Of a stretch of DNA of 64,000 nt, positions 1 through 11,131 are shown piece after piece; within the stretch, counting starts at the first letter, position 1, and the number at the start of each line of letters is the position of its first letter. The translations under genes and the position numbers were made by a program. This DNA comes from Blepharisma japonicum (lineage: Eukaryota > Ciliophora > Heterotrichea > Heterotrichida > Blepharismidae), in assembly GCA_949751835.1 (NCBI GenBank), contig CATKHK010000017.1, positions 186,001-250,000 on the forward strand, read 5' to 3'. Under the pieces are notes generated by a model. It worked only from the letters and a program-made list of their open reading frames with translations. It was not told where the DNA came from and searched no databases.

Positions 1-574
1 ATTATATCAATTGGAAAATTAATGCCAGATTTACAATATAAATTAATGAAATATGCCTCATAATACGTTGAATTTTTTTAGTTTAATGAAAGTATTAGTT
101 TGATTTAGAAAAAGCTGGTTATTTTAGTGAATTAATTGATAAGTGATATTTTATATTAATAAAATATCTTTGGGTAAATAAATTTATGCAAGCAGGAGTT
201 TTTACATATTCAGTTAAAATTATAAATGTTTTTATATTAATTATTAAAGTTTCAATGGATTCTTCTTAATAAAATTGCCACCATGACTAATTGAGTAAAA
301 TATGTATATAATAATAATGATAAATAAATGGAGATTTTGGTTTAGGCCAAATCAATAGTTTACTCCTTAATAATAGGATTAAATTTAACCTACTTATATA
401 TGTACAATGGTTATGAAATTTTCTTCAATTTCTTCATCATGCTATTATATTTTTCGATACCAATTATGGCAAGTTTTTTCCTTGTGAATTAACCTAATTA
501 TATCATTAATATATGATAAAAATTTATTTTACAATTAATAATTGGGCAAAAAAAATGCAACTTTTCATTTTAAA
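1..574. other. AT-rich stretch, no confident gene
   Basis: No gene could be established. A hydrophobic open stretch of about 49 codons on the + strand ends at a TAA at 490-492 (around 346-492), but it is cut off upstream by a TAG with no canonical 15-nt GT-AG intron to remove it. It may be a decayed 3' end of a membrane protein or chance. Confidence 0.4.
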
Positions 575-1948
575 TTATTTCTCATCTTTAATTGTCCGAG
601 CCACCCAATCAGATTTCGATAGCATATAAGAAAGTATGCTAGCAGCCATAATTGTACCCAGAAGCATTGCATACCAAATCCCATAAATTCCATACCCAGC
701 ATGAAACCCAAACACATATCCCAATGGTATCGCAAAAATATAATATGACATAAATATTGCCAAAAAGGCTATTTTTTGTTGAGCAATCCCTTTCATAACA
801 CCACAAAGCACTGCTTGTAAGCTGTCTATCATATTAAACAGCATCCCTGGTATAAGTAAAGCAGATATCATCTCAGCAACTTCAGTATCATATGTATACA
901 AATTGCTTATATATACTCTAAAAATAATAGCAATAATATTTAAAAATCCATTTATACACAGCACAAGTATTGCGGAAGCTCATGAATACAGTTTCGCCCT
1001 ATAAGACTCTTCGTTTCCAACTAAATTCCCTACCACAGCACATGTTGAAATTCCAAGTCCAAGAGGAATCATAAATAAAAATGTTGTTGTCGTTGCGACG
1101 CTGACATGTGCTGCCTGAGCCTTGGGACCCAAGAAGCTTGCTTCAAACTGTGTAATTTCAAAATTCAGCTGGTCAAATACCATTGTCCCTGCAGATGGTA
1201 ATGCATATTTCAAAAACTTAAAAATTTCAGGACCAAAGTTAGAGAAATCGCATTTTAGGCATACTTTTCGATCTAAGTCAAAAATTCTGATAATAGATAG
1301 CATAAAAAAGAAATTGGAAAAATAAGTAATTGCAGTAGCATAGCCGACTCCTCGTTCAGATAGGTTAAAATGAACAGCAAATAGTCAGTCCCAAAATATA
1401 TGGAGAGTTGTGGTAGTGGCATTTACTGCTAATCCTGGCCAAAAATAGCCTTGTGCTTGTAAAAATCTTCGATAAAAGTCAAAGCTTAAAAAGAACCAGA
1501 GTCCATAGAGCACTACTGATAAATAATTATAGCTATAAACAGCTAACTTTTCAGGGATCCCCATAAGCATCAAGACTTCGGTTGTGTATAAAAATCCAAT
1601 TGAAATAGGGATAAAAGCTACTGATAATACAAATAATCCTCTTTGGAGCCAAATCCCTACCATTGCGTATTGTTTATTTCCATGAGCCTGCGAACATAGA
1701 GTATCAATTCCTCCAGCAAGTCCTCATCCTGCAGAAATGCCAATAAAATTTCCTCACATATTTCCAAGACCAATTCCATCCAATTTTTCTAAATCAATAT
1801 TTCCTATGAAAAACATATTGATAAGCTCCACTGTGAATTGAAGTATGAATGATAAAATCGAAGGCCATGCTAATTTTAGCAGAGTCATAGCTGCAGATAA
1901 AAGTGTTTCTTTTTCAGCATCAATTAGTGGTGTGCTTAGGCCATCCAT
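575..1948 (-). CDS. MATE-family multidrug/toxin extrusion transporter
   Basis: Predicted 457-residue polytopic membrane protein of the MATE (multidrug and toxic compound extrusion) family, which exports organic cations or toxins in exchange for H+ or Na+. Seen: one intronless frame from ATG at 1948 to TAA at 575, kept open only by reading several TGA codons as Trp (for example near 972). About twelve hydrophobic segments are present, and the N-terminal half carries the family-like stretch GGIDTLCSQAHG about residues 80-95, close to the usual CGQAYG signature; the second half repeats the fold with SAGTMVFDQLNFE. Length fits the family (about 450-500). It is divergent from the next gene, with about 200 nt between the two starts, so the promoters probably share that gap. 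Substrate cannot be told. Confidence 0.88.
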
Positions 1949-2150
1949 GTATAGGAATTTTATTTGATAACATTTTGCTTTATCAAATTATTGCTAACAT
2001 TATTTAAATGTTTAAAAATTGAGTATTATAAAAAAAGTAAAACTATAAGATATAGTAAGTCAAAAAAAAGAAAAATGGGAAGTGATTACTTATATTCAAT
2101 GAACATAAAAATTTATTAAAAATCAAAATTATTAATTATTAGAAGTAAAT

Positions 2151-3797
2151 ATGCATTTAACGCCTTCATTTGTGTCTTCTGAGCACCGCTTACCTATTTT
2201 AAGTGACAATATCGGAGAAGCAACCCCTCCTCAATCTAAAAATCAAACCCAAGCTTTTACATTTCTTTCAACACATCAAAAGAGAGTTTTAACGTCTCCC
2301 CCAAAACGGACATCAATTTTTGATACAGAAGAAACAGAGTTTGGGAATTTAAATAAATACCAAAATACATACCGAACCAATTCCTATAATTTCTTTGAAG
2401 AACCTATGGAAAATACTCCAAAAAGCGACTTCATAGAAACCAAAAGAATTGCTACTGACTTTACCATAAAAGAAAAACCTTCAGAAGAAATTGACAGCCG
2501 ACAAGATATAGAAAAGCAGTCACAAACAACTTACTCCCAAAAAGAAACAGCACGTTTTAATGATGCAGAACAATCGAACCAATTTTTTAAACAAATTTCG
2601 CCCCAGAACCCTGATCTTCCAAACTTGAAAAGTCCTGATGTCTATCTCACAAATTTAATCAGGACTTTTAAGCATCAGAAATCGATCCCTTCTTCAATGA
2701 TAGAAAACCTAACTCTTGAGGGCCGCAGAATTATTGTAGAGAAGCTAATCAGTGAGAAATTATCAATGCAAGAACAGCTCATGGGGCAAGAAAGGCGGAG
2801 ATTTTCAATAGTCTCTCAAATTGATGAAGAATTCAGAGGAGCTTTTTCAAGACAGCCAGCTAGGCCTGCAAACCCTTCAATGCTGAAGTTATATGCATTA
2901 AGGGGTATTAGCAATGTTTCTCCTATAGAAAAAGATGAAAGTGAAATTGACATTAACTCAAAAATCGCATCTCCATTGACACCAAAAGATGAAATTAACT
3001 CTAAAAAAGTCGAAATACAACTTAAAGAGTTTACACAACTGGAAACAGAATTAGTGAGACTCAGCCAAGAGCTTCAAGAACTGAAAAGCCATAATAATTT
3101 ACTGCAGAATATTTTATCTTACACAAAAGAAAACGATTTTAAAGCAATTTCAGAAATCATCAAAAATAAAGTGAGCTGCTACGAGCAGATGATAAAAAAT
3201 CTAAATGAAGAGAGGATAATGTTAAAGACCAAATTAAGGATAGGAGATAGAAGTTTTGCACAATTAGGTAAAAGAGAAGAGCTAAATGCGCTGTGAGATA
3301 TTGTAGGAGTTGATAAAGATTGTGGGTTGAAGCCTTCAGAAATGGACACTATTAATCAGCTTATTGAATTGAGTGCTTCTGGACCGATGGGGAAATTTGA
3401 TGACTATGTAAATGATTTGCTTTCAGGTCATGACATTGCAGAAATGGCAAGCTTATTAGTGAGATATATCAAATGCCTTGAAGAAGACGTTTGCATTGGG
3501 CTGAGAAAACAACTATTGGACTTGAGATTAACCAATTTAAGCCATGATTTAAAAGTAGAGCAGGCTTTTGATGAAAAAGGAACTTTTGAGCAGCAATTTC
3601 AATTGATCAAAGAAAAAATGGACTCTATTAACTACAAACACTCAAGAATGAGCAAAGAAAAACAAATTCAAATGAGGGAGTTAGATAACAAGCTTAAAAA
3701 ATCGAAATGGATTATTCCTGATAAATGGGCAGGCTTATCCCCAACTGAGCTCTACTCAAAATCAATTAAAAAGAACTGTAAATTAAAAATTAGCTAA
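2151..3797 (+). CDS. coiled-coil protein, unknown function
   Basis: Predicted 548-residue hydrophilic protein with no family I recognise. The first 190 residues are Ser/Thr/Pro-rich and look disordered, with many SP/TP sites. Residues about 275-345 (LKEFTQLETELVRLSQELQEL region) and a second block about 430-520 have heptad-like Leu/Ile and charged residues, so two coiled coils are likely. One internal TGA (at about 3294-3296) is read as Trp; no intron is needed. Its TAA stop (3795-3797) directly abuts the stop of the convergent MORN gene. A structural or cytoskeletal scaffold is a guess only. Confidence 0.8.
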
Positions 3798-5096
3798 TTA
3801 ATCGCTTTCATTACCGTCTCCACTTAGCCATCTTATTTTATTTCCATCACGCCATTCTCCTTTCCTTGTTCTATATTCCTTCAGCTTTTTGCTATAGAAA
3901 GTATAGGCTCCAACTCCATGTTGTTTCCCCTCTTTCCATTCTCCATCATATACTCTTCCATCAGGCCATACAAATCTCCCATGTCCATGCTTTAAATCTT
4001 TTTTGTACTGTCCTGAGTATTCTCTGCCATCGGCCCACTTGAAGTCACCGATTCCGTGCATTTTACCATTTTTCCATTCACCTGTATATGTTTTATGATC
4101 AGCCCATATATAAGTTCCAGTGCCTTCAATATTATTAGCTTTAAAGTCACCTTCATATTGGCTGCCATCAGCCCAATTAAAGACACCTTTTCCTTCTTTC
4201 ATCCCATTTCTGTAATCTCCTTCATAAACAGAGCCATCTGGGTATTCTTCTCTTCCGTGACCATGCTGCTCATCATTTTTGAATTCACCTTCATATTTAG
4301 CACCATCTTCATGGACATAAATACCTTTCCCATTAGCTCTGTCGTTTTTGAATTCTCCTTGGTATAAGTCATAATTCACGTGGATAAGGCGGCCTTTTCC
4401 TTCTTTTTTGTCGTTGGCGAAGTATCCAATGTACTTGGATCCATCATCATTAATTTCGACTCCACGGCCGTGCTTTTCATTATTGGCATTCCATTCGCCT
4501 TCATAAATAGTTCCATTATTTAGCTTTAGAGCTGGTTTTTTCTCAACTCGTACACCATCTTTTAAAGGTTTGCTGATGTCGAATGGTCCCAGCTCTTTCT
4601 CGAGAGCATCCACAGATGAAGCTTGGAGTTGTGTCATACTTGCATTTAACTGCTCATATAAGTCTTCTGGATTTGGATAGCTATCACGAGTCACATGATT
4701 TGCAGACTCTGGCTCAGGATTTTTAGACTTTTTACTTTCCTTCTTTGTTTGTTTTTCAACTGTAGGTTCAGACTCTTTATTTTTGCTTGACTTTTCCTTT
4801 TTAGGCTCGTCTAGAGTCACCTTCAAATCTTGGACTGCTTTGATGGATTCTCGTTCTTTTTGAATTTCTTTGCGGGCAATATAGCCCCTTGCAGCACTTT
4901 GAATTGCTGAATCATTATTGACATCGAGTTTTGCATCAAAATTAATTTGGACAAGTCCAGTGTCAGTTGTTGGCTGGATATCTGCTCCAGCTTCTTGCTT
5001 AGTATAAGGGATTTTGTTTTTACTCATATCCATCTCTTTGATATTGTTTTCACCTTGAGGCTCTTCAGTCCTCAAACATGAACAATCTACACCCAT
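3798..5096 (-). CDS. MORN-repeat protein with IQ motif
   Basis: Predicted 432-residue protein. I place the start at ATG 5094-5096 rather than the upstream in-frame ATG at 5129 because it yields MGVDCSC, a classic N-myristoylation site followed by palmitoylatable cysteines. An IQ calmodulin-binding motif (IQSAARGYIARKEIQ, about residues 65-80) is followed by a Lys/Glu-rich linker. The C-terminal half holds about nine MORN repeats of 23 residues (YEGEFKNDxxHGHG type), then a diverged tail. MORN arrays bind membrane lipids or act as scaffolds in protist cortex and cilia, so a membrane-anchored, calmodulin-linked cortical scaffold is a reasonable inference. Intronless, no internal TGA needed in the repeat part. 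Convergent with the upstream neighbour with no base between the stops. Confidence 0.9.
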   Translation of the reverse strand: MGVDCSCLRTEEPQGENNIKEMDMSKNKIPYTKQEAGADIQPTTDTGLVQINFDAKLDVNNDSAIQSAARGYIARKEIQKERESIKAVQDLKVTLDEPKKEKSSKNKESEPTVEKQTKKESKKSKNPEPESANHVTRDSYPNPEDLYEQLNASMTQLQASSVDALEKELGPFDISKPLKDGVRVEKKPALKLNNGTIYEGEWNANNEKHGRGVEINDDGSKYIGYFANDKKEGKGRLIHVNYDLYQGEFKNDRANGKGIYVHEDGAKYEGEFKNDEQHGHGREEYPDGSVYEGDYRNGMKEGKGVFNWADGSQYEGDFKANNIEGTGTYIWADHKTYTGEWKNGKMHGIGDFKWADGREYSGQYKKDLKHGHGRFVWPDGRVYDGEWKEGKQHGVGAYTFYSKKLKEYRTRKGEWRDGNKIRWLSGDGNESD

Positions 5097-5789
5097 TAAA
5101 AATAATTTAATAGCCAAATTAAAATTCAAATTTTAATCGCCCCAGAGTGTCAGAAATTTGAAACGGAGCCATGATTTTGAATTTAAACCAAGAATTTTTG
5201 AATTTTGATCTGTTAAAGATAATTAGAAAGCGAAAATTTTTGAATTAAGTTGCGAAGAAGTTTAAATTTTAAACAATTAATTATTAAGAAAATAGACAGT
5301 TGATCTTCAATTCTAGGGCAATCTTCTATCTTTATTATGAGCAACTATTAGTTTTTGAGCTTATAAGGCCAATATTAACTCTCTTAGATGTTTGCTAAAT
5401 TCTAAGTGGTTATTATAATAATTCAGCCTTTATTTTTTGATTTTTTCAAAGCTAGCATGATTTCAAGAAATTTATTTTTATAAAATTAGAGTATGATGAT
5501 TATCTGAATTTTATTTTTAAAGTTGTCGTGATTGCTTTCTTCTTTCATTTGTTAAATTTAAATTCTACTGTTTTTAGCATAATATTTAGTAGATTTTTTC
5601 TATAAATTTATTATATTTTAATAGGTATTTATATTTGAAATAGCAAATTTACCTTCAATTCTATGAAATTAACTAATTCTATTTGCTAAATTCAACCCTT
5701 TGATTTAATTTACAATTTAATTAAATTATAAATTCCATACTTTGCAAGCACCTACATTATAAAATGGTGGATAAAATGGAAAATATATA
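5097..5789. other. intergenic, AT-rich, nothing seen
   Basis: About 690 nt between the start of the MORN gene and the stop of the USP gene. It is strongly AT-rich with many short homopolymers and no open frame that continues, no tRNA-like box and no repeat that I could see. It must contain the MORN gene promoter. Confidence 0.5.
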
Positions 5790-8700
5790 TTAAATTAAAG
5801 CTGATAAATTCACGACATTGCTGGATGCAAATCTTCTTCTCCTATAGAATAAAATGTAAGCTCTTGGAGTTATCAATTCTTGCTCAAGGTCTCCAGTGAC
5901 TTCATATACTTTGTCATCGTCATAGAAGAGTCAATTTTTGTTGTTAACAAGGCAGTAGCTGGTATAATGGCCATTTCCAAGATTTCCAGAATGATTCACA
6001 ACTGCAAAAAGATCATAAAGACAGTTCTCTCTTGTTGTACTAACTGTATTTCCTGAAGTTTTTTCAGAGCTGATCATCCAAGAACTGATATCAAGATCTT
6101 GCAGAGGAAAAGTAACTTTATAGTTAATTTTTGCAAGTTGGCCATTTAGAAAGCTGAAGCGCTTTAAATGAATAATCAAAATATCAGGAACTCTCCAAAT
6201 TTCCATCTGAGTTGTGAATTTTGGGTATTTGCAGTGACCGCATTCAATATCAAGAGTTTCAGGTTTTGTGTATTCTTCTAAGCATTGATAAATTGTGTAT
6301 GAATCAATGTCTTCTCCTTCAAACGGAACATATTCTCTGTTCCACCACGGATTTTTTCACCTAAGGCATAGTGCAATTTTGCTCGAGTTTTCCATTAGTC
6401 ATGTGATCTTTTCATTTGAGTTTGGAATTGAGCATCCATAGCAATCTTCGTCTCCACATAGTGCGCAATCATAAGTATTTGCATTAAGAAGTGATATATA
6501 TAAATAATCTTCCAAATCGCTTTGCTTTGTAATTGTTTGCCATTTAGATATTATTAAATTTTTTAGCTTTTTCCAAGTGTATCAATTCCCAAGTGAAAGT
6601 ATCTGTGGAACTCCAAAGAAAGCTTTGGAGTGTCTATATTTTTTCATATGGTATAAATATATATAGAATATATAGTCTTCATTTTTAGTGTGTTTTCGAT
6701 ATGGGGCTAAATTTTCATCATTTAAATGTGAGGAAACTGCTTTTACTGAGTCATTTTCAATCTCAATTTTTATTTGATCAGAAGAAATTTTTACAATTTC
6801 TCCTTCAATCCATCCTAAATCACTTACCATATAATCAACTCTTTGTCCTTTCTTTAAATTATATCTCCACTCTTTATTTGGCTTGTGCTTTAGTGTAGGA
6901 ATCCCATCATTTTCAACATCTTGTATAGTAGATAAAATTTCATATATAAACAGATCATATCTTCTCTTTAGGCACTCTTTCACTGTGATTGGGTTAAAAA
7001 TTTTAATAATAACGCTATCTTGAACCCAAGCAAATAGCAAATTATTTAAAGAGACTTGAACTCTTGACTGAAACCTTTCAAGCAAAGTTTCTAAAGTATC
7101 TGCTGAAGAAACTCTAAATCTGAATTTTTGAAAGTCTTTTCCTGATCTAGGAATAAAGCTAACTGTAAGTTGAAACTCATCTTGGTTCAAAGGGATTGGG
7201 ATGCTCAAGTCCATGAAATGCTCGAAAATTACTCTTTTACTCTCACAATTTGGGCAGAGTAAGCACCTCCTTGTCTGTCCTCCGCAAAGATCAAAAATAA
7301 CACTACCCCATGACCCCTGCAGGGATTCCCATTGCTCTTTACTTTTTTCTCTTTCAGTTGGAACATCAGGGTCATCTAATGTAATTTGCATAGAATTTTG
7401 TCCTATTGAAGAGCTCGGCCTTCTGTTTAAGTCTTCATGTAAGCATTGCAATAACATACTCAAGCATTCATGACTATCCTGCTGTTCGTTGCCTTGAAAT
7501 TCTGTTTTAATCTTTGCAAATTCTTCCAACAGCTTTTTTGGAGTCGAAACTTCTTCTTTATCACATTTCATTTCTCTTAGTAAAATTCCCATCTCTTTCG
7601 CAATCTTTCCATGAGATCCTTCTGGGTTATTGGTGTTAATAAATTTCATATAAGATTCACTTGCAAAAAAGTTACCCAACAAAGGGGTATTAGCAAGACA
7701 TTGCAAAACTGCACTAAGATAGCAAGTGTTTCCTATGTTTAAAAGCCCAGTTGCTCCTGAGATATCTTCATTCGTTATAGGAAATCTTGCAGGTTTCCTT
7801 AATAGATGTGTTTCAGATTTCAAAATATTAACAGAAAATTTCAGCCAGCTACCGCCAATTATGTATTCCTTTTCTGTGACTTCTTTAATATGTCCAGGAT
7901 TCCAGCTTTCTTCATTCATAAATTCTATGTGGTCCCCTTCTTTATACTCATCAATAATAATATTATCCAAATCATTATTCTTTTTACCTTCTACTTCTCT
8001 TTCAAACCTACAAACGCAAGAGCCCACTATGCCAGATTCTTCAAGAGTAGCACTAGGATCCAAAAGCTGTGTAACTTTATCTTTTATTAAGTATAACTTG
8101 AATTCTCCTTCTAATTTTTTTGACTTTGTAATGGCACTAATGACATCTTTAACTTTCTTTTTTTTTGAAAGCGCAAGACAAAGCGGTTCCTTAGAGAAAG
8201 AGCCGTGCTTATTTTGTACATGAATTTTAAGTAAAGGCAAGTCAACTTCAATAAAAGGCACTCCATTCTCAAGAATAACTTCTCTTGAAAATTCAGGCCC
8301 TCCGCCATATCAGCTTACCAATTCTTTTCATGCCTTTTCTGGTATTAATTCATAATCATCGCCCACTTGATACATTTCATCAATTACTAGCTCCGAATCC
8401 TCACTTTGTATTTCACTGTTAGTAATCTCAATCGGCCTATTTCCAGGAAATGCAGACATTGACCTGATCTGTCTAAATACAGCTTTAGGGTCATTTTCAT
8501 CAATTTTTCCATCCCCAGTGTAAAAACTTACATATTTTTTCCATGCCTCAAGCCATTTCAACGAAATTGCATTTCATTTATCACCTACCCTTAATCCAGC
8601 TTTTTGTGATTCCAATAAAATTTTTTTAATTATTTCTTTTTCGCTTAGTGCAGAAGGAACGATTTCAAAAGGCGTTAATAGCTTATGCAATTCTAGATTC

Positions 8701-9224
8701 TCAATTGCTCAATCCTTGAATTCGTTAAATTTTAATGGCTTTCCTTGCTGAATATGCTTTTCAATGAATTCATCATTATCCAGAGATCCTCCAAAATGCC
8801 GAATTGCGTCTTCACAGTACCTTGCAAAGCTTGCCAAATGTTTTCCTTTTAATTCTCCTTCATTATCTATGTCAAAGACTTTAAAAACAAATTCGCATTT
8901 ATCTTGTCTTCTTCCTAAAATTGATTTTGACATTGTAACGCAAAAATCTTTTCATGAAATTTTGCCGGTTGCGTGAATGTCAAATAAATCAAATGCTGAT
9001 TCAATGGCGGCTGGAGAAAGCTGAGTTATTTGAGGCATCATTTGCTTGAAGCTTTCCAAATCTAGACCTCCTGATCTTTGATATTGCTGGAATTTTTTCT
9101 GAAGCAAGTTCACTTGTTCTGAGCCCAGTCTATCAAGCAAAGAGTTTAGTTCCCCAGCATTAGATTTAGTCAAAATATTTGAGCTTGAGGTCCTTTTCCT
9201 AGTTCCTGTGCAAGAGTTTCCCAT
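5790..9224 (-). CDS. USP32-like ubiquitin-specific protease (EF-hand + DUSP + USP)
   Basis: Predicted 1,144-residue deubiquitinase, one intronless frame held open by many TGA=Trp codons. N terminus MGNSCTG suggests myristoylation plus palmitoylation. Residues about 75-130 hold EF-hand-like helices, with the clearest loop DIDNEGELKGKH at about 118-129. Residues about 200-315 look like a DUSP domain. A ubiquitin-like stretch follows, then the USP catalytic core: Cys box GLLNIGNTCYLSAVLQCL with catalytic Cys about 501, two CxxC zinc-type pairs (CLLCPNC, about 615), a long insertion, and the His box LGNGHYTSYC with His about 1086 followed by WLFYDDDKV. EF-hand, DUSP and USP in this order is the architecture of animal USP32. 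Unlike USP32, no C-terminal CAAX box is present. Likely removes ubiquitin from membrane-associated substrates, perhaps under calcium control (inferred). Confidence 0.9.
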
Positions 9225-9585
9225 TAGTTTATTTAAAATATGGGTTAGAAATTCTGACTATCAATTATTAGCTTATATGGAGCCTTAACATTAATTCATC
9301 TAAGCAAATATTTATATTTGTTAGAAGATTGATTTATTATTTTTTAAAACTATATATTGCTTTGAGAAGCATAGATTAGTTTTGTCATTTCATATGCATA
9401 ATCAGAATAATATAATATTCTAAACAAAAAAAGTTAATGAATTAAGTTCTAAGTAACCATAATTTGTCGATTTTTAGCAGTTAATCTCAAATAATAAGAA
9501 TGCTTAAAACAGATTGAGAATGGCAAATCATCCATAAAAATCAAATAAACGCTATAAACTCATTTTTTAATAAAACGAGGATGAA
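9225..9585. other. intergenic, nothing seen
   Basis: About 360 nt upstream of the USP gene and downstream of the globin gene. AT-rich, many stops in all frames; presumably promoter of the USP gene and 3' flank of the globin gene. No RNA gene recognised. Confidence 0.5.
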
Positions 9586-9942
9586 TTAATCTTCTTTTTC
9601 ATCTATGATATATGGAGTATACCCAGAAATTCTTCCAACTATGATATCTATATCTTCTGGCTCAATTCCAATTTCATCTAAAGTCTGCCTCAAGTAAGTG
9701 ACAAATCTTGTCATCTGATCTCGTGTGATTCCTCTATCTTGATGCGCATATCTAATAACTTCTTCATAGTTATCTTCAGCATAGCCTAAGCCTGCTTTTA
9801 AAATTGCAAAGTTAATCATTTGCACTTCATTCGGGCCCCTTCTTTCGAAATACGGCCGGAGCATTGCATCTGAGCGTAATTTTTCATGGAGTAAAACAAT
9901 TGCGTGGTTCCAGAACTCACTGCTACCATAACGATACAGCAT
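9586..9942 (-). CDS. truncated haemoglobin (group I type)
   Basis: Predicted 118-residue globin, the normal length for truncated haemoglobins, which bind O2 or NO through haem in protists and bacteria. The start is ATG 9940-9942; the open frame continues upstream only from a TTG. By eye it aligns with group I proteins: KLRSDAMLRPYF matches the B/C region (VLxDxxLxxFF), and YAHQDRGIT (residues 65-73) matches the F helix, with His67 the proximal haem ligand. The residue at the B10 place, normally Tyr or Phe, appears to be His19 in my alignment. The C-terminal helices (LRQTLDEIGI, then EDIDIIVGRI) also fit. Its start faces the next gene across 139 nt. Assignment is by pattern only; an unknown helical protein is the alternative. 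Confidence 0.7.
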   Translation of the reverse strand: MLYRYGSSEFWNHAIVLLHEKLRSDAMLRPYFERRGPNEVQMINFAILKAGLGYAEDNYEEVIRYAHQDRGITRDQMTRFVTYLRQTLDEIGIEPEDIDIIVGRISGYTPYIIDEKED

Positions 9943-10081
9943 TTTTGAAAAATATAGCTTATTTACCCACAAATAATACAGTAAAGAAACGAATTTACAC
10001 TTTTTCTATTTTATTTATAAAATATTTAAGCTTGCCAATTCATATCTTCTCAGTTAAGAATTTAATGAAAGATATAAACAA

Positions 10082-10924
10082 ATGGAAAGAGATGAATTGG
10101 ACCAAATCTTTATTGACATGATGCTTGGTAAGAATTACTCAGAAGTCGAACAAAACTATGAGCCTTTATCGAAGCATGAAAAAGTCCGAATCGAGCAATG
10201 GGTGAAATTTAAATAGTCAAAAAAGCTTTGTCAAGTAACTTCAAATTCCATTTGGAAAAAGAATAGAAATAAATACGCAAAATGCTTACTCGATATGGTC
10301 AAGCTAGGAAACCTCCAAGAGCCTTTTTCTAAAATTCCTCCAGAAGGGCCTTTACCCCAATTTCAGGCTCCAACAATTGCCCCAAAGCAAATTCAAAAAC
10401 CTAAACCTCAGAGAATTCAAGTAGAAGTTTCAGAACCTGTTAAGCTTCCCCCAAGGCCTTCATCAGCACGAGGCGAAACCCAACAAATTTCACCAGCCCA
10501 TGAAAAATATGCTCCTATTGAGACCAAACTGACAATCACAAATAATCGGCCTACAGAAGAAACAATGCGATTAAGAGCCCAGCTTGAAATCTGCCAATTA
10601 AATGAAAAACATTTAAAAGAGGAGCTTATGGTAAGAAATATTTAGAAAAAGTCCAAAACAATATCAGATCAAAATCAAGTTATTGAAGAACTGAAAAGAG
10701 AAGTCGAATTTTTAAGGACCAGGCTGGACACAGCGAAGAATTTTAGAAATTATTTGTATGAGGCGCAAGAAGCTGCTAGCAATAGTCCTATTCCTGAGAT
10801 AGAAATTGAAGAACCTGAATTTTCTCAAGATAGAGAGGAGCTTACATTGGAAAATATATCTGATAATATAAGAAGGCTAGAAAAGCTGCAAGAAGAGTTA
10901 GGTAGAGGAGAGAAATATTATTAA
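10082..10924 (+). CDS. small proline-rich coiled-coil protein with 15-nt introns
   Basis: Join 10082-10201, 10217-10630, 10646-10924, giving about 270 residues. Two 15-nt introns are forced: each ends in an in-frame TAG that would otherwise stop translation, and removing them joins open frames. A third 15-nt GT-AG candidate (10128-10142) is in frame whether spliced or not; without it the protein is 5 residues shorter. No family recognised. The middle (about residues 70-150) is Pro/Gln-rich (PLPQFQAPTIAPKQIQKPKP), and the last third is a coiled coil rich in Leu, Glu and Arg. The short N-terminal helix MERDELDQIFIDMM is acidic. Function unknown. Confidence 0.75.
10128..10142 (+). other. candidate in-frame 15-nt intron
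   Basis: GTAAGAATTACTCAG matches the confirmed introns of this window in length, GT-AG ends and A at position 10, but it contains no stop in frame, so both spliced and unspliced forms encode protein. Unproven. Confidence 0.45.
10202..10216 (+). other. 15-nt intron
   Basis: GTGAAATTTAAATAG. Contains an in-frame TAG at its end; removal joins CAATGG to TCAAAAAAG and keeps the frame of the coiled-coil gene open. A at position 10. Confidence 0.85.
10631..10645 (+). other. 15-nt intron
   Basis: GTAAGAAATATTTAG, ending in an in-frame TAG; removal keeps the coiled-coil frame open for 92 more codons. A at position 10. Confidence 0.9.
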
Positions 10925-11131
10925 ATTAATGAAAGTTTTATTGCTAGATTAAGAATTTTCAGTTCATCTATTTATTTATTTAAATTGAATTTTGAATATT
11001 AAAGGGCTTAAATTGAAAGATTATGAATTTATCCAAGTTGCTATGTATTTATTCTATTCTATTATTAATGAAATTCTCTTCATATTCAGAAGCTTTCTGG
11101 AATATTTTATGAGGTAAAGTTATTAGTTAAA

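Noticed and set aside
346-492. Hydrophobic 49-codon frame on the + strand near the window start
   Set aside because: It is cut upstream by TAG; the 15 bases that end there start with GA and lack A at position 10, so no intron fits. Left as unassigned.
3798-5129. Upstream start of the MORN gene at 5129
   Set aside because: Adds 11 residues without similarity and hides the MGVDCSC acylation site; the ATG at 5096 is preferred.
7726-8223. 165-codon frame on the + strand inside the USP gene
   Set aside because: Antisense shadow of a strongly supported coding region.
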